A DNA stretch of 64,000 nucleotides from NCBI RefSeq assembly GCF_010015585.1, contig NW_022985071.1, positions 1,227,097-1,291,096 of the forward strand, given 5' to 3'. Source of the stretch: Eremomyces bilateralis CBS 781.70 (Eukaryota; Ascomycota; Dothideomycetes; Eremomycetales; Eremomycetaceae). Shown here in pieces: positions 23,491 through 35,731 of the stretch. The notes beneath the pieces were generated by a model. It did not search any database, was not told where the DNA came from, and saw nothing but the letters and a program-made list of their open reading frames with translations. The stretch's first letter is position 1. Every line of letters starts with the position of its first letter. Position numbers and translations under genes: made by a program.

Positions 23491-25415
23491 ATTGGAAAGA
23501 AATCCAGAAGCGACTGACGGAATAAGCGAATGAACGAGCACAAAGACTCAAGGACAGTCAAGAAAAAGCGAGTGATTTTTGAACGAAGCCGCAACGAAGG
23601 ACGGTATGAATGGTAGAGAAGAGACAGAAGGCGCGAGCATCAAAAGGAGCAGGCTGGGGTAAGTAAATACAGACTTCGAGAGAACCATGGGTCCCGGTCA
23701 AGCAACATGGTTTTGGGGCTCAATTAACAGAGCACCATGTATCATTCACGCATCCGTCAGAGCTCTCAAGACCTAAGGGCAGACTCAGCAAGGCAAAAGC
23801 GCCAATACTGGCACGGCGTTTCAGTCGGATGAGCCGGTTGGCCCGACCCGAACAAGAGATTTGAGATTGGCGACTGGTGGTCCAGTGATGATGGCCGGAA
23901 CTCGGAAGGAAAAGCCTCTCTACTCTCCACCATCAATTCTCCCTCCATCCTCGCTATATTATGTTCGAACTCGAAGTCAGAACTCCTCAGCTCCCATACT
24001 TTCAAGCCCTCGGCGCCTCAACCGCTCAGTAGGAGGGCAGGCAGTCCCAGGCAAGGGATTTGATCAGTCGACTGCATGCCATTCACATCAGATGGCTTTA
24101 ATGGGGAGGGCACGGGAAGGACTGGGTGAAGCGGCGATGCGTGATGCATGTACATGGGGCGGAGGTATGGGTTAGCCAAGAATTTGACCAGCAAAATCAT
24201 GCATTTGCTTGGAACTTGGATCGTGGTCTAATAGTGTCGATGGAACGGTAGAAAACGAGACGAAGAACGGGACGGGAGCTGCAGTCGATGGAAACATGGC
24301 AATTGGGAAGCAGTTTCTCGGCTGCCGGGTTCGCCTGGAGGCTCGAGATTATCGTGGCGCTAACCGCATTAGGCCAAATCCCCTGATCGTTTGTATGATT
24401 AACTGGGTAGGGCACACAACTCCGGCTTAGCGCCGTCCGGGTGGCAAGGAGAGTTTTTTTAGATTGTAGCGTCCCCGGAAACATCGTCCCCCTGACAAGG
24501 AAACAAAACGAAGAACAAGACCTGCCAAGTCCCAACCACGCCAGCCGGAATCGATGTTAGAGCGGTACGGCTTTCCGACTTCAGACGATGGCGCTTTGGT
24601 GGCGCTTTCTGAACACCACTCCCGCGAGCTTGTGACACAGAAAATCTCAGGAACCGTGTGTCATGTGTGACTACGGGATACAGTATCTGGAAAGTCGGGG
24701 ATATGATCGACCATTGAAGTCCTCCAAATGGACCAAATCAACAGACACGAGGTTGTGGAGCAAAGACAATCACCTGCCCTAGAAGCGTTGCATCGCGTAC
24801 GTAATTCGCGTTCTGTGTTAAGCAGGACGGCCTGAGATCTCGGCACAATCCTGTTGTCGGTTGTCCAGACTCCAGAGGTCCGAAATAGTGCAGTCAAGAG
24901 TGCTTGGCAAAGCTAAATTTGCAAAATCGAATCATGGTTAAGGCCTGTCTAGTTGCCATACTGATACAACTGAGTTATAGAGCAATATTCCAGTGCTGTG
25001 GTTCCCGTCCATTTGATTTAAACCCGAGCTTCAACATCAGGAATCCAGAATTGTCCTGCCACGGATGCACAGCATGTCGTATTGCCACGCTCATTTAATG
25101 CAGTGACGCCAGCAAAGTTGCGAGAACGTCCATAATAATTACTGAATATGCGTTGCCCGGGACTGAATATCCACTCACTGAGTACAGAGGGAGGAGTCAA
25201 GTCGAGTGGAGGAAAGAGGAGTGGAAACGTCACAAATTGATTCGCCCTGGTATCACTGAAGCGTATCCTAGGGTTTCAACGGCCGTGTCACTGCATATTG
25301 TGAATTCATGCTATCGTTGAGCATTATCAGAGCAATTCCAGAACAATTTCTACATCAATGTAGACGGGAACGCCACTGCAACAAAGAATGTGGCTTTCAA
25401 AACGCTTGGTTTTGT
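23491..25415 (-). other. Long gene-free stretch, deacetylase promoter side (1.9 kb)
   Basis: Only short overlapping open frames without family signal. The long upstream region would suit a regulated secreted-protein gene. No transposon or RNA gene is recognisable. Confidence 0.45.
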
Positions 25416-27801
25416 TTAGAAAGTGTCATCATGCGTCAAACCGCACTGCTTGCCTTGGGTGACCTGTGTCGCATTTTGATAGTCGGTGTACTCAGGCAAC
25501 GAGCAACCATCAGCATAGTACTTGACTGTCCCAACCGCCAGAGAGACCTTCAGAGAAGGGAGGCTTTCAAGAGGAACCTCCTCACCAGTGATCTGTATGC
25601 ACATTAGTTTCCTTTGGTCGTTCTCCGAGCGCAGAATGCATCACCCACCCGTATGACCTTCCACGTCAGCCTGTCCGTCAGATACTCGTCCACGGCCTTG
25701 GGATCGATGGCATCCAGAGGAGTCCCGCTATCTTCAATATGATCCAGGATCGCCTCCGTAATTGGCACCTGTCCGGTTGCCAGCGACCCCTCCGTGAGCT
25801 GCCTCCGACAGTTCTCGCAATGCGGTTCTTCCTCGTCTTCGGGGAGAGGAGAGCTGAAAGTCACCACGCACCCGACATATGCTGGCACCACGGCGGTGCT
25901 GCCGCTCTCGCCAATGTAGATTTTCACAATGTATTGAGCTCCGCGATCCAGTTCCAGTCGGGAGTAGCGCACGTTGACAATGTAGTCGGGCATTTCAATG
26001 AACGAGTGGTCATGCTCTTCGGTTCCACGTGCCTCTGGGTCCTCCGGCACGCCCCCGGCATTTTCCGTGGCAGTGAGGGGAGGAGCTGACCGTGGAACAG
26101 AGGCTGGCATTGCTGGTGCCGCCGTTGTGGCGGTTGATCGTGCGGAAATAGGAGCTTGGGTTATGCCTCTCTCTGCCGTAGCAATTGAAGCTACTGCAAT
26201 AGGCATTGCCTGTGCCGCAGACTCGGCGCTCGTGACGTTTTCTCCTTGTAGAGTAGGGTCAGAAGCAGACACTGCTCTCGCGACCGTTTCTGCGACAGCG
26301 GGTTCAGATGCAAGGGCAGACAAATCTGCCCCTACTGCTATAGGAACAGGTGTTATGGTAGACGCAGCGGCAGCCAAAGCTCGCTGAATAGGAGGCTGTA
26401 ATGGGCGTGTTTGATCAAGCCCAAGCACTCGTTGGCGCAGCGGGCCGTACAAACCGTTGATCTTTGATCTGATGGCATCTAGGTACAGCTGCTGGTTGAA
26501 CCGACCGCTGCGCTGGTATTCGGGTAGCCATGGCTGAAGTTCCGGATACGTGTATCCCAGTCGAGTGCAGTAGCGGACATCATTCGACGTGATGAGCGTG
26601 TAGTTGGAGTCCTTGTTGAAGGGCTCTAGTCCATCTGTTCCTCGTTCGCGGATCCTGGGATTATTGTCGAACCAAGCGGTGGGGTTCAATTCTTGCCAGA
26701 GAGCGAGCAAGCGGTCCACATTATTGTGATGCATCCAGAAGATCGGATCAAAAGCCGCCACGCTGGGAGAAGCCATATGCCCAGGGTTTCCAAATTGGCC
26801 ATCGCCCCCGGTCCAGACATGAACAACGTTGTGTACAGATTCTAAACTCAAATATCCCGCAGGTCTTGGAATGGCCGAGATCACCTGAGTGGTAGCAAAA
26901 ATATGGTAGCTGACAGCCGCAGGATAGGTCAGCAGGCGATACACGTCCTCCTTCATCGTTGTATCCCGGGTGTTCGGGTTGCCGTCCTTGTCGTTCAAAC
27001 TTAGGTAGCTATTGATGAGGTCGACGTTCTGCACCCCATCTATCCAATTCTCTTGTCCTCGGGGGCATCTACTCGTTGCTCGAGTCTGATCATACCGCAC
27101 GCTGCGAGACGGTTCATTCGGAGTGTTGACCCGGCCGCTGGCAAAAGTCTGATTCTGCGTCAGGTGATACTCATGCATCGGATTCAGAACCCTCTGGCGC
27201 CCTCCTGGTCCATCCACATCAATCTCAACGTTGATGCAGATGTCCGGAACCCGCGCCGAAGCAGTATCCCAAAATGGGAGTCTCCATGTGTCCGCAGCTT
27301 GTCGAAGTTGCGGTTGTCTGGACGAAGGATATCGCTCAATTACACGGAGCATAAGCTCGTAGACACGTTGCTGTGAATTGATCAGGGCACATTCCACTTT
27401 GGGAGATCCCATTCAAATTACCTCAAAAAGGAGCAAATAAGCTCGGTGCCAGGTTGGGAACATGATGGAATTGTGATAGCAATAGCCACGACCCTGTCCC
27501 GGACGACTAGCGTTCGCGTCCCACGTCACATAAGGTTGCCCATGTATGCCTAATTGAATGAGTCAGATGTTGCGCGGTTCACCTAGCCATGACGCTGATC
27601 CAGGGAGTTCTTACCAGCGATTTGAAAGTAGGACAGCTTATCTTGAATGTCCATATCCTGGAAAGACCGCATAGCAAGAACGAACAGCGAGACTTGAGAT
27701 GCGCTAGCAGCATCACGGAACCACTCATTGAGTTCGCGTCTGATTGGTACTGACCCATTTGGGCCAGTCCCGGCACGAATTCCTGTGATAGCATACGACA
27801 T
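25416..27801 (-). CDS. Tyrosinase (type-3 copper monophenol/catechol oxidase)
   Basis: Minus-strand exons 27615-27801, 27422-27549, 25649-27370 and 25416-25592 encode 737 residues. Tyrosinases hydroxylate monophenols and oxidise catechols to quinones, often for melanin. CuA ligands are H65 (IHGQPY), H88 (GYCYHNS) and H97 (FPTWHR). CuB ligands are H285 and H289 (SVHNVVH) and H319 (FWMHHNNVDR). Cys86 two residues before H88 would form the Cys-His thioether known in fungal enzymes. After the catalytic core (to ~385) comes an Ala/Thr/Pro-rich insert of ~120 residues, then a C-terminal domain like the shielding domain of latent fungal pro-tyrosinases. There is no signal peptide, so the enzyme is probably intracellular. 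The last exon (ITGEEVPLESLPSLKV...) is required: reading through its intron ends early in RRTTKGN. Confidence 0.93.
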
Positions 27802-28982
27802 AGTGCAGGACTCTGAATATTATGAATAATTGACTTGATGAAAGCTGTATAGACAACCCCTAGGGGAGACCATGGTAACCACATTACTTATACCCAGTTC
27901 AAGACGAACATCGTGCACCGAACGAGCTGAACGGGGCTGAAGTATGTGTGAAGAACCCCAGTTGAGATGTATGCCGTTACCTTGTTGTTTCTGTGATCTA
28001 GAACTGCACAAATAAGTTTATGGCTTGAGTCCTTCTCCTGATTTGTGAGGCTTCAGGTGGAGGTTAAGTGCTGCATGAGATGCAGTGGTGCTGAAACCTA
28101 AGTGCCAATACTGAGAACGCCATTACATTGGCTCAATACAGCTTCAAGAGCTCAAGGGCCACGCCATGTAGCAGCACAGAAGGGGTATATGCTCGAGCGA
28201 GAGGCTGAGAACAATGGTACTATACTCTACTGAAAGTCGTAGGAGGCGAGCCTATCCAGGTTGTCTGCCAGGTTCAGAAGGGTATGGAGTTAACTGCGCC
28301 GTAATTACCGCCATTGGATATATCATGTGCCCCCGAGACCGACTTGTCTGAAGCCCGAAGGACAGGCTGTAATGGTGAAAGCTATCGGTGAGGGCTAGGA
28401 GCTGAACATATAGGCGACACTGCATATAGCTGCCTTGCATGCATGTGTGATATCTTATGTGATGTTTAAAGCCACTGGATCGCGAGCCAATGATACTCTC
28501 GTGGTCGGTCGCGCTGAAATGCTCCCTCATGACATGAGCACAGAAGTATCCCTTCAGGTTCTAGACCTCTAGGGACAAGATGAAGATTGTTCGGCTGATC
28601 AGCTGTCAGGATCCTGGAGTCGAGACGAGGATCTGGCGATTTGTTGTCAAGACAAGGGGATGTTGGAATGCCTTGAGGAACGAAGTGACTCGAGGTTTAG
28701 TTTATTTTAATTATTATTAACTACAGCAAACGTCCATAATCAAAAGGCACGTGATACGGTAACCAGCCTGTTATCCGTGGCCCTTGGACCCACACGGAAT
28801 AATTGTATGTAGCCTAGCATCGTACAGTTTAACACACCAGCACCATAATCTAGCCTATTGTGGCATTTTAAATACAATCTCTATCATAGTCACATTGCGT
28901 CAATAGCATCTTCTACCCTCTACCCTCTACCACCTTTGGAGGATATTTATTCACAGCTTCAGACGCAACGCATCTGCCGGTT
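27802..28982. other. Divergent promoter region, tyrosinase and DUF1640 gene
   Basis: About 1.2 kb shared between divergent starts. No gene is supported. A CTCTACC short repeat lies at about 28911-28934, 50 bp before the plus-strand gene. Confidence 0.45.
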
Positions 28983-30350
28983 ATGGCAGCACCTCGCCTG
29001 ATCTTTCTATATCCTGCCTTTTTCCGGTCAGCTTCTGCACCTGCCGAGCAGAGGTTAGTCCAACCATGCCTGCGACCGAAGACCCAACGTCGGGCACCAT
29101 CACCCAGATCATTTCGAACTTCGGCTCGGTGCTGTGACGAAGGTCTCCGCCAAAAACGATACGGCAGCGCGAACGAACCGATACCTCCTCAGCTGGAGGC
29201 GCCCGATGATGCAACGAAATCGCAAACTTCTGGCGGAGCGGCCGCGTCCGAGACACAAGCACCGGATGAACATTCCCCAGAGCAAGGAAATAGCAAAGAT
29301 GGGCAAAATCCTCCGAGCTCAGATGCGCAGAAACCACCACCGGTAGCTCATCACGCCCTCGAGACCGTTCTACATCTAGCATCACCAGCATCAGAGAAGA
29401 CGAAAAGCGAGAATGAGGAAGCCGGAAAGCCCCCGCACATGCGTACCCCACCATATGTGCATCACTTCGATACATGGACATTGGTGCGGGATCTGGAGAC
29501 GGGAGGGTTCTCTCAGGATCAATCTGTCACCATGATGAAAGCTGTCAGACGGCTCCTTACAAACAACATGGACCTTGCACACAAAGGCCTGGTCAGCAAG
29601 AGCAACGTGGAAAATGTACGTGCGATCCGAGATTCATCTACAGTACCCACTCAGAAGCGAGCGCAGCATTCAGCGATCACAACTAACCGCTGATGTCGAT
29701 ATAGGAGACCTACTTATTCCGCGCGGCTTGCTCGGAATTACGGACCGAGATCCAGAACAATCGAAAGACATCTGTTGAGCAGATGCGCAGCGAACGTAAT
29801 CAATTACAGCACGAAGTTGATATCATAAATCAGCGGATGTCACAGGAACTCCTTTCGCTTAAGGAAGATCTAAAGGGGATGTTTGACGACCGGAAGATGA
29901 ACGTACGATCTGAGCAGCGCGAAATGGAATCCAAGGTAGGCTTTATTCTGCATCCATTGGTCATATTTGTGCCGTTGTACTAACTCCCGATGATAGATTC
30001 AAGAGCTTAACTACAAAATCACTGTCGCTCTCAACTCAGACGCTCGCACCCAAGTTGAAGGACTCCGATGGGTCTTAACTAGACGTGCGGCAACCGCCTT
30101 AGGACTCTGCGCCTTGATGGTATTGATCACGCTCCGATACTACAGCTATATGACGCACACGCAAGAAGCTGAGAGAAAAAAGATGGCCGAGTCGATAGCG
30201 GGCGATAAGAGAGGGTTTGGAGGTGGATCGAATGGACCGAATGGAAATATATCCGGGTCTGGGATCCCGGAGAGCAGCGATTTAGCGGTCCGGAGTTCTA
30301 GCGGTCAAGCTGCGGAAGGTTTGCTGGTTAGCGAGGGAAGTTTGGGTTAA
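28983..30350 (+). CDS. Mitochondrial DUF1640/CCDC90-family coiled-coil protein
   Basis: Exons 28983-29615, 29705-29935 and 29997-30350 encode 405 residues. The family includes yeast Fmp32 and human MCUR1, inner-membrane mitochondrial proteins linked to respiratory-complex assembly or calcium uptake. The N-terminus is Arg/Ala/Ser-rich without acids for the first ~20 residues, as in a matrix presequence. A disordered Pro/Ser region follows to ~155. The conserved core starts at HHFDTWTLVRDLETGGFSQDQS and runs into a coiled coil (RNQLQHEVDIINQRMSQELL). One transmembrane helix (TALGLCALMVLITLRYYSYM) lies near residue 335. The ~65-residue Gly/Ser-rich tail after the helix is longer than in yeast. 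Confidence 0.88.
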
Positions 30351-31127
30351 TGAATGCGGTGTCGACCAGCTGTTGGACGCGGGCAGCGATTTGGTCACAT
30401 ACGACGGGAGTGATCCATTAGCACTATAGAATTAGAATCCGAAGATACCCAGAATCTGGTCAATCGTGCACATAGAATTGGTTAACCTCATGCATAAGGT
30501 ATGATCTATAGCGGCACTAGGCAAAACGAAACAGTTATTGGTTATTCATTCAATAATTAGTTAGTAGGACTTGTGTACACGGTCGCATCAATTCCGATGC
30601 GCCCCTTGGGATATCCCCCCTCCAAAGCCAAACCACATCATTTCCCTTCATTAAATGGCGGCACTCATGGGTCGCGGGTAGGATACTCCATGAAATCCGT
30701 GGTCGCCTCACTTTCCATTGCTCGCAACTGGAGAACCCTTGAATGGGGGCGTGGATTCGGAGCAAACTTGAGCTGCAGCGGCTGCAATGCTGAATCATGT
30801 TTGCTTCAATATGAGCCTATTCTCGCCTCGTAAAATCGATACCTACCACGACGTTCGGCGAATGGACTTCTCCTCTAAGCCGAGAAATGCGTCCATCAGG
30901 TTTCAGACGTGACCTAGCAGACTCGACCTGACATGCGAAATACTACTCCCGGTGATCCAGAAAACCAGATTGGTTCTGTCCCCGCGGACCAACACGTTTA
31001 GATGCCTTCGGTGTCGTCCCAAGAAGGTAGAGTATCCGAGTAGATCTCAAATTCGATGTAAGATCTATGCGCATCGACACTTCGCCTCCCTCTTGCTTCA
31101 TCACATAGAAAGGCAATCGAGCCACAT
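30351..31127. other. Convergent intergenic, DUF1640 gene and 7-helix membrane protein
   Basis: Nothing beyond probable 3' UTRs; no supported gene. Confidence 0.5.
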
Positions 31128-32987
31128 TCATGCACCTGGCGCTCGACTTGAAGCATCCTTCTCGCCAGTGTGAGGTTCAGTGCGAACATCCCAAGATTGG
31201 GAAACCGAGATAACGTTCGGATTCGGCGTTCGGTCTGCTGCGGTCGATGAAGCTCCAGCAGAATGTGATTGTTCGGGAGGGGGACCACCAGCCAGAAAAC
31301 CATCAGTTCGCTCGCTGTCCATATCGGGAATGGCCTGTCCCACTTGTTGTTGGATGCCTCGTTCTTTCCCGCGTGTGGATGGGTCCGCCGAGGAAGCTCC
31401 AGCAGAACGTTGTTGTCCGGTAGGGGGACTGTAAGCCGTAACACTATCCGTTCGCAGGCTATCCGTGTCGGGGATGACCTGCCCCACTCGTTGTTCAATG
31501 TCTCGTTCTTGCCCGCGTCTGGATGGATCCGTCGCCCAAGCGTATGCAAACGCACTACCACCAGGCCCTCCGCGATCGCCCAGGTGACGAGCGGTGGCTG
31601 GATTAGCCTCGGTCGAACTCTTCTCTTTGCCTGATTCAATCGAATCCAGCGCTTGATTCCACTGATCTTGCAGGTTCTGCGCGTGCTCCGTCCCGATAGG
31701 CTCCACCCCTATAGGCTCCGTGTCGGTCATCGTCCCTGTCCCCGTAGCTCGAGTGCGATGGTCCACTGAGCTCAATGAATAGGTGTTTATCCGTGCCATC
31801 TTAAATGCCCGGAGGCGGTCCAAAGCAGTCTTGAAGTCGTCCAAAATTACCGTATCCGTAAGACACTTGAACACAAAGGCGAGTTTCCAAAACGGATTGA
31901 TGCCAACGGGAAGAATGGACTGGAACGCTTGGGTAACGGAACAGATGTCGATGATGATGAAGATGATGGAGAGAAACATTGCCCCAAGCATGACGCCAAA
32001 TCGAGGAGATATTCGGATAACTTCCCAAATACTCAAGTCGTATCGTACTTTAATATTGTATATCAGCGCTACCGTTGTGAAGATCCACCATGGGTCCCTA
32101 TTCCACCATGTCAACCAGTTTTCGTATATAGATTTGATATAGAATCACTTACCGACACAAGGCTTCCCATGGCCTTGTTCTCAGGAACAGATCATTGATG
32201 CCATGGAAAAAGGCAAAGTTCGCATAAATTTCGACAACCCAGTACGGCTGGGCCGCGATGACGGTGCCGATGAATAGCCAGCTTGCCCATTTTTTTAGAA
32301 AAGGTTTGATCTTGATCCAGGCAATAACATTGTGGATCGACCAGGAGATATTGAGTGGAACGGCGCTGCCAGACAACCACCAGCCGTAGATGGGTTGATC
32401 AAAAAAGATCCAGAAACCGTGCCAGATACCAAGAACTAACTGCGCAACGGGTTAGAGGACGTTTGATATTAGGATAAATCATGGCACTAACCTCTAGCAG
32501 GATGAGTTTGTGTAGAAGAACCCCTTTCCGCATGTTTGCTATGGTAATACATATCATGACGATCAAGGATCCAACCATATATCCTTGAGCCCAGCCTTCC
32601 AAGACCAATCCATGAGGGTCAGTAGGCTTTTGGGCTCCGGAATTAATACCCTCTTCTCGGCGAACGAACGCCATAGTATCTGGGAGAAACATTGCGATCG
32701 ACGTTACAGCATTCAAAAGCACCCAGGAGAGTAGAAGGCGTGTGAGAAACTTCGCGAGAGGAGGTTGGCTCCTCATGCAACTTAAGTAACAAGGCAGCTT
32801 CAATAGGTCAAAGAGGTTGCTTGTTCGGGCCTAAAACGAACAGCCAGAGCAAAGGTCACCATATTGAATGGGTTCGAAACTCAAAGGGCGCAAAATAAGC
32901 GAAGGCATCTCACGATGAAGGAAACTCGCGGGCATATGTATGATTTCAGTCGATGGCCGGGGAGGATTGTACCCAGTAGTAATTCAT
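31128..32987 (-). CDS. Fungal seven-helix integral membrane protein, function unknown
   Basis: Minus-strand exons 32973-32987, 32492-32830, 32153-32439 and 31128-32097 give 536 residues. About seven hydrophobic segments can be counted: LTRLLLSWVLLNAVTSIAMF, GYMVGSLIVMICITIA, ILLELVLGIWHGFWIFF, the SWSIHNVIAWI stretch, LFIGTVIAAQPYWVVEIYA, PWWIFTTVALIYNI and MLGAMFLSIIFIIIDI. Trp/Pro-rich loops (RPWEALCRDPWW) and FKCLTDTVILDDFKTALDRL look strongly conserved. I do not recognise a named family; a receptor- or channel-like role cannot be claimed. The ~200-residue C-terminal tail is hydrophilic and carries a 48-residue tandem duplication. The five-codon first exon (MNYYW) is inferred: it restores frame into ARTSNLFDLLKLPCY. 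Otherwise the first Met would be at 32776. Confidence 0.75.
31249..31536 (-). repeat. Two tandem 144-bp units in the membrane-protein tail
   Basis: GAAGCTCC starts at 31249 and again at 31393, a 144-bp (48-codon) period. On the protein the copies read RGQERDIEQRVGQVIPDTDS... and RGKERGIQQQVGQAIPDMDS..., both with SAGASS. The copies have diverged by clear amino-acid changes, so the duplication is not recent. Confidence 0.75.
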
Positions 32988-34507
32988 GCCGGCAGGTATA
33001 AAGTACCGTAGTGCACGATGGGAACCAGGATGGGGCGAAATAGATGGTAGTTATTAATTATGAGGTTGTCCGCCCTAAAGCAAGACGGGGAGAGCGATAT
33101 GGCGGTGGCGTGCCGGAACCCCCAGAGTCAGACGACAGTCGAAAAGACCTGCGGTTGGTGACTGGGTGTGCTCCAGACCTCCAAGTCCCCGCAATTTCCT
33201 TACTTCATGGGATCAACGGTGCTGGCCTGCTCGGTCGGATACAATTGCTGGATGCAGAGGTCTACGCCATCCGGGTCGCACCGAAAATGCACGAATCCAC
33301 GCGCGATGTCGCGACCCCCAAGCATGCAATAGGTAACGGAATGGCCAGGCTGTACTCGAAGGGTCCAGGGAGTAAGCAGCAAGCCGGGGTATCGGAAAGA
33401 CAGCGGGATACTGTCATACAGGACATGGACGTAGTGACTACGAGTCCCTGGAGCCTTTCAGTGGTCATGAGAAGGACCAGCAAGAATTACCGACTGATTA
33501 ATGCAAACAAATCAAGCCGCAGTATCAATGGTCAGGAATGCAGAATGGCGCTTGGGAGGGCGCGAGGAATGAACCAATCGACGGGATCCCTTGCGTAGCT
33601 AATTACCATCGAGTTTCTCTGTCGCCCAGATGGATCGGTTGACGACGGACAGAGGCGAATAAAGGATATCTTTTGATGAAGCTCGTTTTTTCATTGGGGA
33701 TCCGGGGATCTGCTTTAAAATTTTGAGGGAGCTTCGTGATCCCGAATCCCCCAAATCCCCAATCCTTTCAAAAGTCCGCTCGCTTGCTACCTTATTGTTG
33801 TGACGAGAGTAGCCCTGTTTTCCCGAGTTGCAGTCGCGCAAACAAGGACAAAGAACTGAAAGAAGGGAGATTGGATCGAGTCTTGGTTACGCAAAGCATC
33901 GCAGCGCCCCTTCGTCGGAAACTTTCCACTGGTACAAGCAACGATGTTACGTTGATGCGCATCATGATTGATGGACGGGGCAGTCGTAGGATGAAGCTTG
34001 AGAGATGAGATAGGTGCGGTACATGATACCATCTTATATCAGCTGCAGAAATATGAGCAGCCGTTGATCGATGCAAGATGGCGATGGGAGATTGGAGAGA
34101 CGTCATCACCCATCAGGTCGCCGTGGGCGGCACTTTCCCCGATCGGATCAGAGTGATACAGCTGCAATTACTGTGGCTTAGTCATTAAATGGATCTTCTG
34201 CCTGGCTGCCTGAGTGCCTGAGCAGAGTGCCATTATAGCGTAGACTGCAACGGTGACCGCATCAGGATGTGTACATCAAGTTAGTCCAGAGTCCAGAGTC
34301 CAGAAGTCAAGATGTATGCTGTGCCATATCAAAGCGTCGTGATACACGTTTCCCCATTAACATTGTGCCACAGTAATCCCAACCTCTCAGCGTCCAGCTT
34401 CTTATCCTTCCTACCCGGATTCTCCAATCTTTGTACTCCCGTAACCTGTTCGCTTAACCTCCCGTATTCGCTGTGTCGTGGCATCAGCTCCGTTGCCGCC
34501 CCGAGCC
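32988..34507. other. Divergent promoter region, membrane protein and Tda3-like gene
   Basis: About 1.5 kb. One ATG-started open frame (33044-33598, plus, 184 codons) lies inside but has no family signal and biased, scattered composition; I do not call it. A 7-bp triplicate (AGTCCAG) is at 34283-34303. Confidence 0.45.
34283..34303. repeat. Three tandem AGTCCAG units
   Basis: Seven-base unit repeated three times in the promoter region of the Tda3-like gene. A small simple repeat without known role. Confidence 0.7.
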
Positions 34508-35731
34508 ATGACCGCCCCCGAACCGCAGCACATCGTGATCATAGGCGGTGGCATCATCGGGTGCTGCACCGCGTATTTTCTTTCCCGTCACCCCCTGTAC
34601 CATCCATCCACCCACTCCATCACCCTCATCGAAGCCACCACGATTGCAGGAGGCGCCTCCGGCAAAGCAGGGGGACTCCTGGCGAAGTGGGCATACCCGT
34701 CGTGTCTTGTGCCCCTGAGTTTCCGGCTGCATGCGCGGTTAGCGGAGGAGCACGCTGGCGCGCAACGATGGGGTTACCGCCTCGTCGAGTGCGGTCAGCT
34801 AGGCGCGACAGCGCGCACGCTTGCGACATCAAGACCGTCGAGTACTGCATCGGGTCAGGGCCCTGCGGAATCATTGGGGAAGCGCTTGGGCCTGGATAAA
34901 ACGCTCAAGGCAGCAGGCCTCCCGGAGGGGTTGCAATGGGTTGCTCCTGATGCGGTGACTTCGTATGAGGAGATGAGCAAGACTGGTGACACGGCGCAGG
35001 TGCATCCGGAACTGTTCACGAGAAGCATGGCCGTCCTGGCCAAAGAACGGGGGGTAAACATTGTTTATGGACAGGCTAAGTCGGTCGGCAAGACTGATGG
35101 GCGTGTCCAAAGTGTCACTTATACAGATAAGGAGACAAAAGAAGAGAAGATAGTATCGGCGGACACAGTCGTTCTCACGGCCGGTCCATGGACACAGAAC
35201 CTGTATTCCGCCGCGCCGATTGTTGGCTTGCGAGCTCATTCGGTGGTCGTCCGACCGTCCAAACCCCTCTCCTCCCACGCTCTATTTACACAGATTCACC
35301 TACCAGCGGGCTTTTCCCGGTTGAAACGCGCACAGCTCGTCACTCCTGAGATTTATTGCCGGCCGGATAACACCGCGTACGCGTGCGGCCCGGGAGATCA
35401 ACTCGTGCCACTGCCCTCGACATCGGACGACGTCCAGATCGACCAGTCGCGGTGTCAGGATGTCATTGATCAGATCGGCGCCATTAGCGACGAGCTAAGA
35501 GATGGGGAGGTGCTGGTGAGGCAGGCGTGTTATCTACCTGTCTCCGAAGCTGGAGGGGGTCCGTTTATTGGCGAAACCAGTGTCAAGGGGCTGATCATCG
35601 CCGCCGGACATACGTGCTGGGGGATTCAGAATGCCCCTGGCACCGGTTTGTGTGTCAGTGAACTGGTGTTGGATGGTAAGGTCAAGAGCGCGAATATTCA
35701 GAGCTTGGATCCGACCAAGGCGGGCATGTAA
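34508..35731 (+). CDS. FAD-dependent oxidoreductase of the DAO family (Tda3-like)
   Basis: A single exon of 407 residues. The N-terminus HIVIIGGGIIGCCTAYFL is a Rossmann FAD-binding motif (GxGxxG at about residues 13-18). GGASGKAGGLLAKWAYPS and WGYRLVECGQL, then the late GGGPFIGETSVKGLIIAAGH and WGIQNAPGTGLCVSEL, match the D-amino-acid-oxidase-fold group that includes yeast Tda3, which is linked to late-endosome-to-Golgi traffic. The chemical substrate is not known. The ATG at 34508 is used; the open frame extends upstream only to a GTG. No signal or membrane segment is seen. It is convergent with the EDE1-like gene. Confidence 0.85.
   Translation: MTAPEPQHIVIIGGGIIGCCTAYFLSRHPLYHPSTHSITLIEATTIAGGASGKAGGLLAKWAYPSCLVPLSFRLHARLAEEHAGAQRWGYRLVECGQLGATARTLATSRPSSTASGQGPAESLGKRLGLDKTLKAAGLPEGLQWVAPDAVTSYEEMSKTGDTAQVHPELFTRSMAVLAKERGVNIVYGQAKSVGKTDGRVQSVTYTDKETKEEKIVSADTVVLTAGPWTQNLYSAAPIVGLRAHSVVVRPSKPLSSHALFTQIHLPAGFSRLKRAQLVTPEIYCRPDNTAYACGPGDQLVPLPSTSDDVQIDQSRCQDVIDQIGAISDELRDGEVLVRQACYLPVSEAGGGPFIGETSVKGLIIAAGHTCWGIQNAPGTGLCVSELVLDGKVKSANIQSLDPTKAGM

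Noticed and set aside
28911-28934. CTCTACC short repeat as a telomere-like tract
   Set aside because: Only about three units, and the base order is not that of TTAGGG-type telomere repeats; simple C/T-rich promoter sequence.
33044-33598. 184-codon ATG-started plus-strand frame in a divergent promoter region
   Set aside because: No recognisable domain, no splice or promoter context and random-looking composition; could be an orphan gene but I cannot support it.
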